From assembly GCA_963810615.1 (NCBI GenBank), contig CAWEOA010000008.1, positions 62,001-126,000 on the forward strand: a stretch of DNA of 64,000 nt, written 5' to 3'. Below the pieces are notes generated by a model. The model was given only the letters and a program-made list of their open reading frames with translations. It made no database searches and was not told the origin of the DNA. The translations under genes and the position numbers were made by a program. Below, in pieces: positions 36,253 to 46,600 of the stretch (position 1 is the first letter of the stretch; every line of letters begins with the position of its first letter). Source of the DNA: JARRQJ01 sp963810615. Its GTDB lineage: Bacteria; Pseudomonadota; Gammaproteobacteria; DRLM01.

Positions 36253-38292
36253 ATGAACAGCATGATAAATAGGATTGTCATTATCCTCATGATAGGGATA
36301 GTCGCAGGATGTGGCGGCGGCGGTGCTTTTACCCAGGCCAGCAGCACGACGGGGGCTGGCGGCGGAACGACCACTTCCATGGCTGCCAGTGTCTCGCTGG
36401 CCTCCACTCAGACCAGCGTCAAATCGGATAACTCTAATAACGCCACGATTACGGCGACTGTGCTGGATGCCGATAAGGCCGCGGTGTCCGGGGTAGTGGT
36501 CGCATTCAGCGCCTCGGGCGGGCAATTAAGCGCCGCCAGCGCAACTACCGATGCTTTAGGTCAGGCCAGCGTCGTGTTTTCCTCGGGAAGCGCCGATCCG
36601 ACGAATCGCACTGCGACGGTCACTGCCACGCCGGCCGGTCTGACGCCGGTGCAAATCCCCATAATTGTCAGCGGCTCCACCGTAGCCATTACATCGGACA
36701 AGCCATCCTTGCTTATTGGCGGATCCGCCGGTACAGATCAGGCGACGCTGACGATAACGGCAAAGAACGCTGCCGGCACCGCGGTTTACAATACGCCGGT
36801 GACGATGAGTGTGGCTGGTTCCGGCACAAGCCCAGGGGCGGCCACCTTGACGCCGACGTCCGGATCAACCGATGTCAGTGGTCAGATCAGTGCTACCTTG
36901 ACGGCGACCAGTCCCGGCACTGTAACCGTGACGGGCGCTGGTCTGGGTGTTAGCGCTACCCAGGACTTTTCAATCTCACAGGCGGGAGCGGCCTTCATTA
37001 TTTCCAGCCCCAGTAATCCGGCTACCCTCCAAATCGGGAGTACACTGACGGTAACCGTTAGTGCGCCGACTCAGGCGAATGTCACCTTTACTTCGACACT
37101 CGGCACCTGGGATGGTGGTAGTAGCACCTTGGTCACAAAGGCGGTCACGGCTGGCACAGCGTCCGCGGTATTGGCGTCGACCATTGGGGGGACTGCGACC
37201 GTTCAAGTGTCCGACTCAGCCGATCCCAGTACCTATGCCACGCTTACGGTGCTGGTTTCGGCGCCCTCCAGCCAGGCTGCCCAAATCGATTTGCAGAGCA
37301 ATGTAACGGTATTGTCGCCAAGTATCGGCGGCACTCAGTCTCAGGCGACATTTACCGCCACTGTCCGCACCAGCGGTGGCACTTTGGTTTCTGGGGCACC
37401 GGTGGCATTTACCATGTCCAATACCACTGGTGGCGGTGAAACCATTTCTCCTATCTATGGGATTTCGGATAGCGCCGGTAAGGTCGCTGCGACGTTTACT
37501 GCCGGTTCTCTGAGCAGTGATTCCACTGGCGTCACAGTCACCGCCACCGTGTATGACGGAACATCTAACCCGATAATAAGCACTAGCAAAAATATTAAAA
37601 TCAACCAAACCGCCGGCTCGGTGGTAATCGGTGCCGGTACGACGGTCGGACAGCCCATCGACGGCGGTGCTTCCTATGCCTTACCCATGTCGGTGATCGT
37701 GGCGGATTCCAACGGTAACCCGGTGCAGACCACCGTGTCGCTTAGTATCTGGCCAGCTTACTATAGAACTGGTTACTGGGCAGGGAGAGCCGCTGGCAGT
37801 TGCGTGGCTACACCAACCGGATCATTCGATAACGAGGACATTAATCGCAACTTGATCCTGGATCCTGGAGAAGATCTGCCATATCTCAAGGGGCCTTATC
37901 CGGTCACGACGACTTATGGCTATATTATTACCGACACCGGGCTGACAGACGGCAATGGATTTGAAAAATACACCGTCGAAAACGCCATTAGCGTTGAATC
38001 AGGAACAGGTACACAGGATTTTGTCGCGGATGGGGGCCTCACCCCCGGTAACTCGGCTGGCGGCACGCTGCCGGCCACGGTGACGACGGATGCCAATGGT
38101 CTTGCAAATTTCACCCTGACCTATGCGAAGCAGTATGCCGTTTGGATAAAGGACGAGATAAAGGCGAGCACCACGGTGTTGGGGACTGAGACTGCGGGTG
38201 TATTGAGTTTGGGCTTGCCTTTCGAGGCCAACGAGGGTAAACAGTGTCAACTGTACGATTCACCGTTCAATCCCAAGACTCCGGCCCCCTAG
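36253..38292 (+). CDS. Lipoprotein with repeated bacterial Ig-like domains
   Basis: The 679-residue protein has a lipobox IVAGCGGGG (Cys20), a Ser/Gly/Thr linker and a series of Ig-like (Big_1/invasin-type) domains. Each carries strands such as NATITATVLDADKAAVSGVVVAF followed by TDALGQASVVF. At least four or five are visible up to about residue 480. A more unusual C-terminal part holds an Asp/Asn-rich loop, DNEDINRNLILDPGEDL, like an EF-hand or dockerin calcium loop, and ends without an anchor. It is probably a surface or periplasmic adhesin-like lipoprotein. It follows pilQ by 109 bases with no terminator between, so it may be read with the pilus operon; a strong terminator closes it. Confidence 0.82.
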   Translation: MNSMINRIVIILMIGIVAGCGGGGAFTQASSTTGAGGGTTTSMAASVSLASTQTSVKSDNSNNATITATVLDADKAAVSGVVVAFSASGGQLSAASATTDALGQASVVFSSGSADPTNRTATVTATPAGLTPVQIPIIVSGSTVAITSDKPSLLIGGSAGTDQATLTITAKNAAGTAVYNTPVTMSVAGSGTSPGAATLTPTSGSTDVSGQISATLTATSPGTVTVTGAGLGVSATQDFSISQAGAAFIISSPSNPATLQIGSTLTVTVSAPTQANVTFTSTLGTWDGGSSTLVTKAVTAGTASAVLASTIGGTATVQVSDSADPSTYATLTVLVSAPSSQAAQIDLQSNVTVLSPSIGGTQSQATFTATVRTSGGTLVSGAPVAFTMSNTTGGGETISPIYGISDSAGKVAATFTAGSLSSDSTGVTVTATVYDGTSNPIISTSKNIKINQTAGSVVIGAGTTVGQPIDGGASYALPMSVIVADSNGNPVQTTVSLSIWPAYYRTGYWAGRAAGSCVATPTGSFDNEDINRNLILDPGEDLPYLKGPYPVTTTYGYIITDTGLTDGNGFEKYTVENAISVESGTGTQDFVADGGLTPGNSAGGTLPATVTTDANGLANFTLTYAKQYAVWIKDEIKASTTVLGTETAGVLSLGLPFEANEGKQCQLYDSPFNPKTPAP

Positions 38293-38321
38293 GCCTGGAA
38301 TCAAACATATTCATTGAGAAT

Positions 38322-38360
38322 AAAAGCCACAACGAAGATTGTTTCGTTGTGGCTTTTATT
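38322..38360 (+). terminator. Strong intrinsic terminator after the Ig-repeat lipoprotein gene
   Basis: A perfect 15-bp stem (AAAAGCCACAACGAA with TTCGTTGTGGCTTTT), a six-base loop and a T-rich tail lie 30 bases after the stop. It separates the pil/lipoprotein unit from aroK. Confidence 0.95.
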
Positions 38361-38544
38361 TGTGTCATACCGATTCACAAAGAGTCCGGCGACGGCAAGT
38401 ATAACAGTGCACTGCAGCGAGAAGTCTTAGGGTAATATTTAATCGTATAATTAGCAGCCGCTACAAAGGCCCACTAAATATTCGCATTTAAAGAATAGTT
38501 GCTCATCCCTTTCTATTCTTTTGTCCGCGACATACTATTGACGC

Positions 38545-39156
38545 ATGGGCAAGTTAATGAACATCTTCCTCGTCGGCCTCATGGGCGCGGGCAAATCCAC
38601 CATCGGCCGTCACCTGGCCAAGTCCTTGGGGCTGGAGTTCGTGGACAGCGATCATGAGATCGAGCGCCGCACCGGCGCCAGTATCCCCTTGATCTTCGAC
38701 GTTGAAGGAGAAGCGGGTTTCCGTCTGCGGGAAAAGAAGGTTATCGACGAATTGAGCCGGCGCAGCGGCATTGTTTTGGCCACCGGCGGCGGGGTGGTGC
38801 TGGACCCGGATAACCGGGCCTGGCTGCGGGAACGGGGCCAGGTGGTATACCTCTATGCCACGGTGGAGCAATTGCTGACCCGCACCGCCAAGGACCGCAA
38901 CCGTCCCCTGCTGCAAACCGCCGATCCCCGTGCCCGCCTTCAAGAGCTGCTCGAGGTTCGCGACGCCCTGTACCGTGAGGTGGCCGATGTGGTGGTGGAC
39001 ACCGGTGGACGCACGGCGCGCAGCGCCGAGCGGGATATCCTTGCTAAAATCCGACCGGCGGCACGCGGCAAGCGCCAGGCCAAGCCCGGCACGTACCACA
39101 AGCGCCAAGACCCTTTAAATGAAACGATGGTGGACGATGAAGACCCTGGTTGTTGA
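38545..39156 (+). CDS. aroK: Shikimate kinase
   Basis: This P-loop kinase makes shikimate-3-phosphate in aromatic amino-acid synthesis. Visible motifs are NIFLVGLMGAGKSTIGRHLA (Walker A), FVDSDHEIERRTG (shikimate-binding Asp), LATGGGVVLDPDN and the lid RPLLQT. At 203 residues it is ~30 longer than usual. The extra C-terminal residues (AARGKRQAKPGTYHKRQ onward) run past the start of aroB, so the two genes overlap by 20 bases. The start could be ATG at 38545 or 38557. Confidence 0.95.
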   Translation: MGKLMNIFLVGLMGAGKSTIGRHLAKSLGLEFVDSDHEIERRTGASIPLIFDVEGEAGFRLREKKVIDELSRRSGIVLATGGGVVLDPDNRAWLRERGQVVYLYATVEQLLTRTAKDRNRPLLQTADPRARLQELLEVRDALYREVADVVVDTGGRTARSAERDILAKIRPAARGKRQAKPGTYHKRQDPLNETMVDDEDPGC

Positions 39157-40216
39157 GCTCGGAACGCGCAGTTACCCCATCTACATCGGTGAAGGATTGC
39201 TGGCGCGCGCTGATTTATTGCGCTCCCATATCGACGGCCGCCAGGTGATGATCGTCACCAATGACACCGTGGCGCCGCTCTATCTGCAAAAAGCCCAGGC
39301 CGCGCTGGCGGGATTGCAATGCCATACCGTGATATTGCCGGACGGGGAACAGTACAAGACTTGGGAAGTGCTTAATCGCATCTTTGATGCCCTGCTGCAA
39401 CAGCAGTGTGATCGGCGCGTCACGGTCGTCGCCCTGGGAGGCGGCGTGATCGGCGATATGGCCGGGTTTGCCGCCGCCTGTTACCAGCGCGGCGTACCCT
39501 TCATTCAGATCCCGACCACCCTCCTCGCCCAGGTGGACTCATCGGTGGGCGGCAAGACCGGTGTCAATCACCCCTTGGGCAAGAATATGATCGGGGCCTT
39601 TCACCAGCCCAATTGCGTCTTGATCGATACCGCCACGCTCAATACCCTCCCCGACCGGGAATTGAGTGCCGGTCTGGCCGAAGTCATTAAATACGGTTTG
39701 ATCCGCGATGTCGCTTATCTAGAGTGGCTGGAAAAGAATATGGATGCCCTGCTGCATCGCGATGCCGAGGTCCTGGCCGCGGCCATCGAGCGTTCCTGCC
39801 GTAACAAGGCGGAGGTGGTGGCCGCCGATGAACGAGAGAGCGGCGTGCGGGCCTTGTTGAACCTCGGTCATACCTTCGGCCATGCCATCGAAACTGGCGT
39901 AGGCTACGGTGTGTGGCTGCACGGCGAGGCGGTGGCGACCGGCATGTATATGGCCGCGGCCCTGTCCGAACGGCTGGGATGGATCAGCGAGACCGATGTC
40001 GCGCGCGTCGAAGCCGTCATCCGCAGCGCGCGCCTGCCGGTGCGCGCCCCCGCTGACTTGGAGCCGGAGCGGATGTTGGAATTGATGGCGGTGGACAAGA
40101 AGGCCCAGGAGGGCATGATCCGTCTGGTCTTGCTGAAGGCCGTGGGCGAGGCGGTGCTTACGGCCGATTATGACCCGGCGCGGTTGCGCGAGATACTTGC
40201 CACGTGCCGCCAATGA
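39137..40216 (+). CDS. aroB: 3-dehydroquinate synthase
   Basis: The 359-residue NAD- and metal-dependent enzyme of the shikimate pathway converts DAHP to 3-dehydroquinate. Marks are LPDGEQYKTWEVLNRIFD, ALGGGVIGDMAGFAAACYQRG (NAD loop), PTTLLAQVDSSVGGKTGVNHPLGKNMIGAFHQP, and metal ligands in LNLGHTFGHAIE and WLHGEAVATGM. ATG at 39137 (MKTLVVELGTRSYPI) matches the family start; a slightly longer frame begins within aroK. The aroK-aroB order is the same as in E. coli. Confidence 0.96.
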   Translation: MKTLVVELGTRSYPIYIGEGLLARADLLRSHIDGRQVMIVTNDTVAPLYLQKAQAALAGLQCHTVILPDGEQYKTWEVLNRIFDALLQQQCDRRVTVVALGGGVIGDMAGFAAACYQRGVPFIQIPTTLLAQVDSSVGGKTGVNHPLGKNMIGAFHQPNCVLIDTATLNTLPDRELSAGLAEVIKYGLIRDVAYLEWLEKNMDALLHRDAEVLAAAIERSCRNKAEVVAADERESGVRALLNLGHTFGHAIETGVGYGVWLHGEAVATGMYMAAALSERLGWISETDVARVEAVIRSARLPVRAPADLEPERMLELMAVDKKAQEGMIRLVLLKAVGEAVLTADYDPARLREILATCRQ

Positions 40217-40225
40217 TGGTGAAAC

Positions 40226-41395
40226 ATGACACAGTCCGCAGCTGACTCGAGCCTGGCGTCCTACGCCGCGCAGGAAGCACATTCCCGCGGCCGGCGCATC
40301 CCGGAACCCGCTCCCAACTATCGCAGCGAATATCAACGCGATCGCGACCGCATCATCCACTCCGGCGCCTTTCGTCGCCTGGAATACAAGACCCAGGTAT
40401 TCGTGAATCACGAAGGCGATATGTTCCGCACTCGCCTCACCCATTCCATCGAAGTGGCGCAGATCGGCCGTTCCATCGCGCGCACCTTGCAGCTCAACGA
40501 GGACCTCACCGAGGCCATCGCCCTGGCCCATGATGTCGGCCATACCCCCTTCGGCCACGCCGGTCAGGACGCCCTCAACGGCTGCATGCGGGACTACGGC
40601 GGCTTCGAACACAATCTGCAATCCCTGCGAGTGGTGGATGAGCTGGAAGAACGTTATGCGGAGTTCCGTGGTCTCAACCTCACCTTCGAGGCCCGCGAAG
40701 GGATCTTGAAGCATTGTGCGCCGGCCAAGGCCAAGGAACTCGGCGAACTGGGGCTACGCTTCTTGAACAAGAAGCAGCCCGGTCTGGAGGCGCAGCTTGC
40801 CAACGTGGCCGATGAGATCGCCTATAACAATCACGATGTGGACGACGGGCTGCGGGCCGGGCTGATCACCATCGAACAATTGCGGGAGCTGCACTTATTC
40901 AGTGAACAATATGACGCGGTGATACAGCGTTATCCCGATTTGAGCGGCCGGCGCCTCATTCACGAAGTGGTGAGACGTATGATCAACCGTCAAGTCACGG
41001 ATTTGGTGGAGGCCAGTCGCGAACGTTTGGCGACGGTGGCCCCGGTCGACATCGTTGCGGTACGCGCCCACTCCGCGCCCTTGATCGGCTTCAGCGACGC
41101 CATGCGCGAGCACAATCTCGAATTGAAACGCTTCCTGCGCAAACAGCTTTATCAGCATTACAAGGTAAAGCGTATGAGCGCCAAGGCGCAGCGGGTCATC
41201 CGTACCTTATTCGAGGTATTCATGGATGATCCGGGCTTGTTGCCGCCGGAGTTTTTCCTGCACGCCCGCGCCTTGGAAGATCTGCACGCTATGACAGGAC
41301 GCGCACGCGCCGTGAGCGACTATGTGGCAGGCATGACCGACCGTTATGCCATCGCGGAATATGAGCGGGTATTCAACCCCGCCCAGTTGACGTAA
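40226..41395 (+). CDS. dgt: Deoxyguanosinetriphosphate triphosphohydrolase-like protein
   Basis: The 389-residue HD-domain hydrolase converts dNTPs to nucleosides and tripolyphosphate. Its metal site is seen in RTRLTHSIEVAQI (His) and ALAHDVGHTPFGHAGQDAL (HD pair), with a later Asp in ADEIAYNNHDVDDGL. It is the shorter dNTPase type rather than the ~505-residue E. coli Dgt. It starts nine bases after aroB and is probably cotranscribed with it. Confidence 0.93.
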   Translation: MTQSAADSSLASYAAQEAHSRGRRIPEPAPNYRSEYQRDRDRIIHSGAFRRLEYKTQVFVNHEGDMFRTRLTHSIEVAQIGRSIARTLQLNEDLTEAIALAHDVGHTPFGHAGQDALNGCMRDYGGFEHNLQSLRVVDELEERYAEFRGLNLTFEAREGILKHCAPAKAKELGELGLRFLNKKQPGLEAQLANVADEIAYNNHDVDDGLRAGLITIEQLRELHLFSEQYDAVIQRYPDLSGRRLIHEVVRRMINRQVTDLVEASRERLATVAPVDIVAVRAHSAPLIGFSDAMREHNLELKRFLRKQLYQHYKVKRMSAKAQRVIRTLFEVFMDDPGLLPPEFFLHARALEDLHAMTGRARAVSDYVAGMTDRYAIAEYERVFNPAQLT

Positions 41396-41425
41396 CATGC
41401 ACTATTTCATAGTAATGTCGCGCTG

Positions 41426-41686
41426 ATGCGTATTTATATGCAAATGTCGGCCGGCGGTGAGCAGCCGCCCCGCTACTATCAGCTATTGTTGCAAGAGGAT
41501 TTATTGGGTGGCTGGACGCTGATTAGAGAGTCGGGGTATCAGGATAAGGCCGGGCGTATCAAGCGAGAGTACTTTGCTAACCGCGAGGCGGCGGAGCGGG
41601 CCTTGCTCAAGGTGCGGGACGGCCAATTGGCGCGTGGTTACCGCGTGGTATTTGTTGAAGGCGATCGGCTTGTCGATGGTCATTAA
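41426..41686 (+). CDS. Small WGR-domain-like protein
   Basis: The 86-residue protein has the WGR-type pattern GGWTLIRESGYQDKAG, with SGY where the family name-giving W-G-R would stand, followed by YFANREAAERALLKVRDGQLARGY. WGR domains bind nucleic acids in PARPs and occur alone in bacteria. The role is unknown. It lies between dgt and the damX-like gene; no strong ribosome-binding site is visible. Confidence 0.7.
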   Translation: MRIYMQMSAGGEQPPRYYQLLLQEDLLGGWTLIRESGYQDKAGRIKREYFANREAAERALLKVRDGQLARGYRVVFVEGDRLVDGH

Positions 41687-41797
41687 GGACGCTTGCCGTC
41701 GCTGAGTGGCTATTTGTAAAGCCGCGAAAAGTGCTGCTTAGGTTTAAAAAAGGAATGGAGTGTTGCCCGAAAGGGGGACTTCGTAGCGAGGTAGGAC

Positions 41798-43411
41798 ATG
41801 CAAGCGCAACACGAGAATTTGCTCCACGAAGAACTTCCCCCCTATCTGGTGAATTTAGGATTGCTGAGCGAGCCGTTTGCAGATGCGCCCTCCGGTCATT
41901 TCTTTTATGTCGGAGCGGACGGCGAGCAGCGCTTGGACCTTATGCACCATCTCGCGCCCTACAGTCCCTTGCTGGTGATCATAGGCGAACCCGGTGTCGG
42001 CAAGACGGCGTTGCTGCAACAGTTTATGGCGCGGGCCAAGGACAATTGGCGGCTTACCGTGGTGACGGCGCAGCTCGACATGGATCGCGATGATTTCATG
42101 GCAAGCATGAGCGAATCGCTGGGCTTGCCATCTCAGAGCCAGATTGATCCCCAGGCGCAGTATCTGGCATTGATCGCGCAATTGCGTGCCTTGCGTCAAA
42201 CCGCGCAGGTACCTATATTGTTGATAGATGATGCGCAGAATTTGAGTGTTGCCCTGTTGGAGCTGATTCATAAGCTTTGTTCGGAAAACGATGATGGCCA
42301 CATTCTATCGGTGATCTTATTCGGCACGCCTCAACTGCAGAGTTTGTGGACTCAGCCGTCGCTCATGCCCCTCGCCGCGCGGATAACCCATACCTTTGAG
42401 GTGACATCCTATCCCGAAGAGGAAACGGCGCGTTACATCCGTCACCGCCTGCGCGCCGCCGGGGCCGGTGACGATGGGCCATTTGATTCCGTGACCATCA
42501 ACAAGATTCATGCGGCTTCCGGTGGTATACCATCCCGGATCAACGAATTAGCGCAACAGCTATTGCTGGATAGGAGTACGGGTACGGGACGCACGCAAGG
42601 CCAAACAAGCCGCGCACAGGATGGAGTGAAGGGGGTGGACCGCCGCCGCTGGGTGTTGCTGCTTGCCGGACTGGTGGTAGTCCTGCTGGTCGTCGGACCC
42701 TTGCGTTCCATTCTATTCAAGTCGTCGCCATTGCCGTCCCCCGATGCGCCGCAAACCCGCGTATTGTCCTTGCCGCCTTCGGCGCCGAAGCAGGAGGACA
42801 GTGAGGAGCGTGTCATGCGCACCGAGGGTAAGGAAGCCGCTCCGGCGGCGGCGCCTTCACTCCCTCCCCAAGCCAGCGAAATGTCACCTTCATCTTCCAG
42901 CGCTTCCGCGGTAGTAAAGACGATCCCCCTCCCTCCTGAGGGTTCAACCACGGTCAGCGAGTCAGCTCTGGCGGAACCCGCGCCAGCCCCGGAAAAAGCC
43001 GCGCAGCCATCCACTACGGCGCCTGCTTCACCGTCCATGGCCCAGGCCGTCGCCAAACCGCCGGTGCCACCCCGGCCACTCGTTAAAAAAAGCCAAGAAA
43101 CACAAACCATTAAGAGGTCTGTGGATGGTTCGCGATGGCTTCAGGCCCAGGCCGACAACAATTTTACCCTGCAATTGATGGCTGTTAAGGACGAAAAGAC
43201 GGCGCGCCAGTTTATTGAGGCGCACCATCTGCATGATAAGGCTGCCTATTTCCCGGTAACGCGCAATGGCCAGACCCTTTACGCCGTGGTGTACGGTTCC
43301 TTCTCGCGGCGTAGCGAGGCTGCGCAGGCCGCCAAGAGTCTGCCGGCGGCGTGGGGCTCCCCAAGTCCTTGGATTCGTAGCTTTAAAAGTCTCCATGGCA
43401 TAAACCCATAA
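41798..43411 (+). CDS. DamX-like AAA ATPase with a C-terminal SPOR domain
   Basis: The 537-residue protein has three parts. An N-terminal ExeA/GspA-type AAA ATPase shows VIIGEPGVGKTALLQQF, ILLIDDAQNLS and the sensor SVILFGTPQLQ. A single membrane helix (WVLLLAGLVVVLLVVGPL, about 285-303) and a long Pro/Ser/Ala linker follow. The last ~80 residues are a SPOR domain (FTLQLMAVKDEKTARQFIE ... LYAVVYGSFSRRSEAAQAAKSL) that binds denuded septal glycan. The position after aroKB is that of E. coli damX, but E. coli DamX lacks the intact ATPase; an EpsE/ExeA-type peptidoglycan role is the alternative. Probable division-site inner-membrane protein. Confidence 0.85.
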   Translation: MQAQHENLLHEELPPYLVNLGLLSEPFADAPSGHFFYVGADGEQRLDLMHHLAPYSPLLVIIGEPGVGKTALLQQFMARAKDNWRLTVVTAQLDMDRDDFMASMSESLGLPSQSQIDPQAQYLALIAQLRALRQTAQVPILLIDDAQNLSVALLELIHKLCSENDDGHILSVILFGTPQLQSLWTQPSLMPLAARITHTFEVTSYPEEETARYIRHRLRAAGAGDDGPFDSVTINKIHAASGGIPSRINELAQQLLLDRSTGTGRTQGQTSRAQDGVKGVDRRRWVLLLAGLVVVLLVVGPLRSILFKSSPLPSPDAPQTRVLSLPPSAPKQEDSEERVMRTEGKEAAPAAAPSLPPQASEMSPSSSSASAVVKTIPLPPEGSTTVSESALAEPAPAPEKAAQPSTTAPASPSMAQAVAKPPVPPRPLVKKSQETQTIKRSVDGSRWLQAQADNNFTLQLMAVKDEKTARQFIEAHHLHDKAAYFPVTRNGQTLYAVVYGSFSRRSEAAQAAKSLPAAWGSPSPWIRSFKSLHGINP

Positions 43412-43424
43412 GCGGATGCTCTGG

Positions 43425-43450
43425 TATGACCGCTCTGTCATGCGGTCATA
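43425..43450. repeat. Inverted repeat between the damX-like gene and gltB
   Basis: TATGACCGC (43425-43433) and GCGGTCATA (43442-43450) form a perfect 9-bp stem with an 8-base loop, 14 bases past the damX-like stop. No T-run follows, so it is either a weak terminator or a protein-binding dyad upstream of the gltB promoter. Confidence 0.6.
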
Positions 43451-43511
43451 AGCCATGGTCCGGAATAACAATATATAAGATAGGGGTTCACCCCGGGATG
43501 CGCGTCTCGCG

Positions 43512-43541
43512 TTGAAATTCGGACGCTTACACTTGTATACT
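43512..43541 (+). promoter_or_regulatory. Sigma70-type promoter of gltBD
   Basis: TTGAAA (43512-43517) and TATACT (43536-43541) are separated by 18 bases. Both hexamers have five of six consensus bases. The predicted transcript would have a leader of about 87 bases before the GTG of gltB. Confidence 0.6.
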
Positions 43542-43634
43542 CCTGTCCCATTTTGCCTCTTAATAAGGGGAGTGGTGCTGTGCGCCCGCAGCGCGCATTA
43601 GTGGTGTTAACCAACCATAACAGGCGAAGAATCA

Positions 43635-46600
43635 GTGACGACGAGCAATGAATTTTCGGGTCTCTACCGGCCGGAGTTTGAAAAAGACAGCTGCGGTTTC
43701 GGCTTAATCGCCCATATGGACGGTAAGGCCAGCCATTGGTTGGTGCAAACCGCCGTCAACTCCCTGGCCTGCCTCACGCACCGCGGGGCGGTGGCCGCAG
43801 ACGGCAAGACCGGTGATGGTTGTGGCCTGCTGATGAAGTTGCCGGTGTCCTTCCTCCGCAGAGTGGCGACGGAGGCGGGATTAACTCTCGCGGAGCGTTT
43901 CGCGGTGGGCATGGTGTTCCTGAGTCGGGAGGATTCCCGGGCTGACGCGGCCAGACAATGTGTGAACAAGGAACTGGTTGGACAGGGTTTTCATGTGGCC
44001 GGTTGGCGCGTTGTGCCCATTGACCCCAGCGCCTGCGGCGCCGAGGCCCTGAAGTCCCTGCCCACTATCGAACAGGTCTTTGTCGATGTCCCGGCTTCCA
44101 TGGACGATGCGACCTGCGAGCGGCATCTCTATATTGCCCGTCGCCGCGCCGAGAAGGCCTTGGCATCTCAAGATCCGACCTTTTATATTCCCAGCCTGTC
44201 GTGTCGCGTGGTGTCCTATAAGGGCTTGGTGATGCCGGCCAATTTGCCGGTATTTTACCGCGACCTCCAAGATCCTGATTTAGAATCGGATCTGTGCGTC
44301 TTTCACCAGCGCTTTTCCACCAATACCTGGCCCGAATGGCGCCTGGCTCAGCCTTTCCGTTATCTTGCCCATAACGGCGAGATCAATACCGTCCAAGGCA
44401 ACCGCTACTGGTCTGTGGCGCGCGGCAATAAATTCCAGATGCCCGCCATCCCCGATATGAACGATATCCGTCCGCTGGTATCCATGACCGGCTCCGATTC
44501 CAGTAGCTTGGATAATATGCTGGAGGCCTTGTTGGCGGGCGGCATGGATATCTTTCGCGCCATGCGACTGTTGATCCCACCGGCGTGGAATAACGTCGAG
44601 ACCATGGATCCGGACTTGCGCGCCTTCTATGAATATCACTCCATGCATATGGAGCCCTGGGACGGCCCGGCCGGCATCGTCCTCACCGACGGCCGCTACG
44701 CCGCCTGCGTCATGGACCGTAACGGCCTGCGCCCGGCCCGTTACGTGGTCACCAAGGACCGTCACATTACCCTGGCCTCGGAAATCGGCGTGTATGGTTA
44801 CAAGCCGGAAGACGTGGTGGCCAAGGGTCGCTTGCGCCCTGGCGAGATGATTGCCGCCGATACGCTGACCGGCGAACTGTTGTTACCGGCTGACATCGAC
44901 AAAATGCTCAAATCTCGCCAGCCCTATAAGCAATGGCTTAAACAGCACTACCGTGCCTTGAAGACCGAAAAGTCGATCAATCCGGTCGCGCAATGGGACG
45001 AAGAGCGCGTGGCCGTCTACCAGAAGATGTTCCAGGTGAGCTTCGAGGAACGCGACCAAGTACTGCGGGTCTTGGCCGAGGCCGGTCAAGAGGCGGTGGG
45101 TTCCATGGGTGATGATACTCCCATGCCTGTGCTGTCGCGGCGTGCCCGCTCTCTTTATGACTACTTCCGCCAGCAGTTCGCCCAAGTCACCAACCCGCCC
45201 ATCGACCCTTTGCGCGAGCAGATCGTCATGTCGTTGGAGACCTGTTTCGGCCGCGAACGTAATCTGTTCGAGGAGACGCCGCTGCATGCCTCGCGCCTAG
45301 TAACCGGGTCTCCCGTGCTGTCGGAAGACAAATACCAAAAGCTACTGACCCTCGACGGTCCGGATTATTCCCATGCGCGTATTTCCCTGCATTACCCGCC
45401 CGCCATGGGTTTGCGCGCCGCGATCGAGGCGGTGTGTGAGCAGGCGGAGAAGGCGATACGCGACGGCAAGGTAATCTTGATCTTGTCCGATCAGAACATT
45501 GAGCAGGATGCCTTGCCGATTCATGCCTTATTGGCCACCGGCGCCGTGCACCATCGCCTGGTAGGCAAGGGGCTGCGCTGCGACGCCAATATCGTGGTGG
45601 AGACCGCCACTGCCCGCGATCCCCATCACTTCGCCGCGCTCATTGGTTATGGCGCCACCGCGGTGTACCCCTATCTTGCCTACCAGTGCCTGTACGACAT
45701 GGTGCGCAACGGCGAAATCAAAGGTAGGGATCCGGAGCAATTGGCGCCCGCCTACCGCAAAGGTATTAACAAGGGTCTGTACAAGATCATGTCCAAGATG
45801 GGCATTTCCACAGTCGCCAGTTATCGTGGCGCGCAGCTGTTCGAGGCGGTGGGACTCAACTACGAGGTGGTGGACCTGTGCTTCACTGGCACCTGCAGCC
45901 GCATTCAAGGCGCCACCTTCGAAGACCTGGAAAGCGATCAACAGCAACTGGCGCGCGAGGCGTGGTTGACTCGCAAGACCGTTCAACAGGGCGGTTTGCT
46001 CAAGTTCATCCATGGCGGCGAGTATCACGCCTACAATCCCGATGTAGTGACTTTCCTGCGCCGCGCCGTACAGACTGGGGAATACGCGGATTACAAACAG
46101 TATGCCGACCAGGTCAACGGTCGGCCTGTCACCACCTTCCGCGATTTATTGAAGATTCGCGAAGGGATTAAACCCATTGCTGTCGACGAGGTGGAGGCCG
46201 TCGAGGCCATCCTGTCGCGCTTCGACAGCGCCGGCATGTCCCTGGGCGCCTTGTCCCCCGAGGCCCATGAAGCCCTGGCCACGGCCATGAACCGCCTGGG
46301 CGGGCGTTCCAATTCCGGCGAGGGCGGTGAAGACCCGGCGCGCTACGGAACGGAGCGTATGTCCAAGATCAAACAGGTGGCCTCGGGCCGCTTCGGTGTC
46401 ACGCCCGCCTATCTGATCAACGCCGAGGTGCTGCAGATCAAGATCGCCCAAGGGGCCAAGCCCGGCGAGGGCGGGCAATTGCCGGGTGATAAGGTGAACA
46501 AGCTCATCGCCCGGTTACGCTACGCCCGTCCCGGCGTGGCCCTGATCTCGCCGCCGCCCCACCACGACATCTATTCCATCGAAGACCTGGCGCAATTGAT

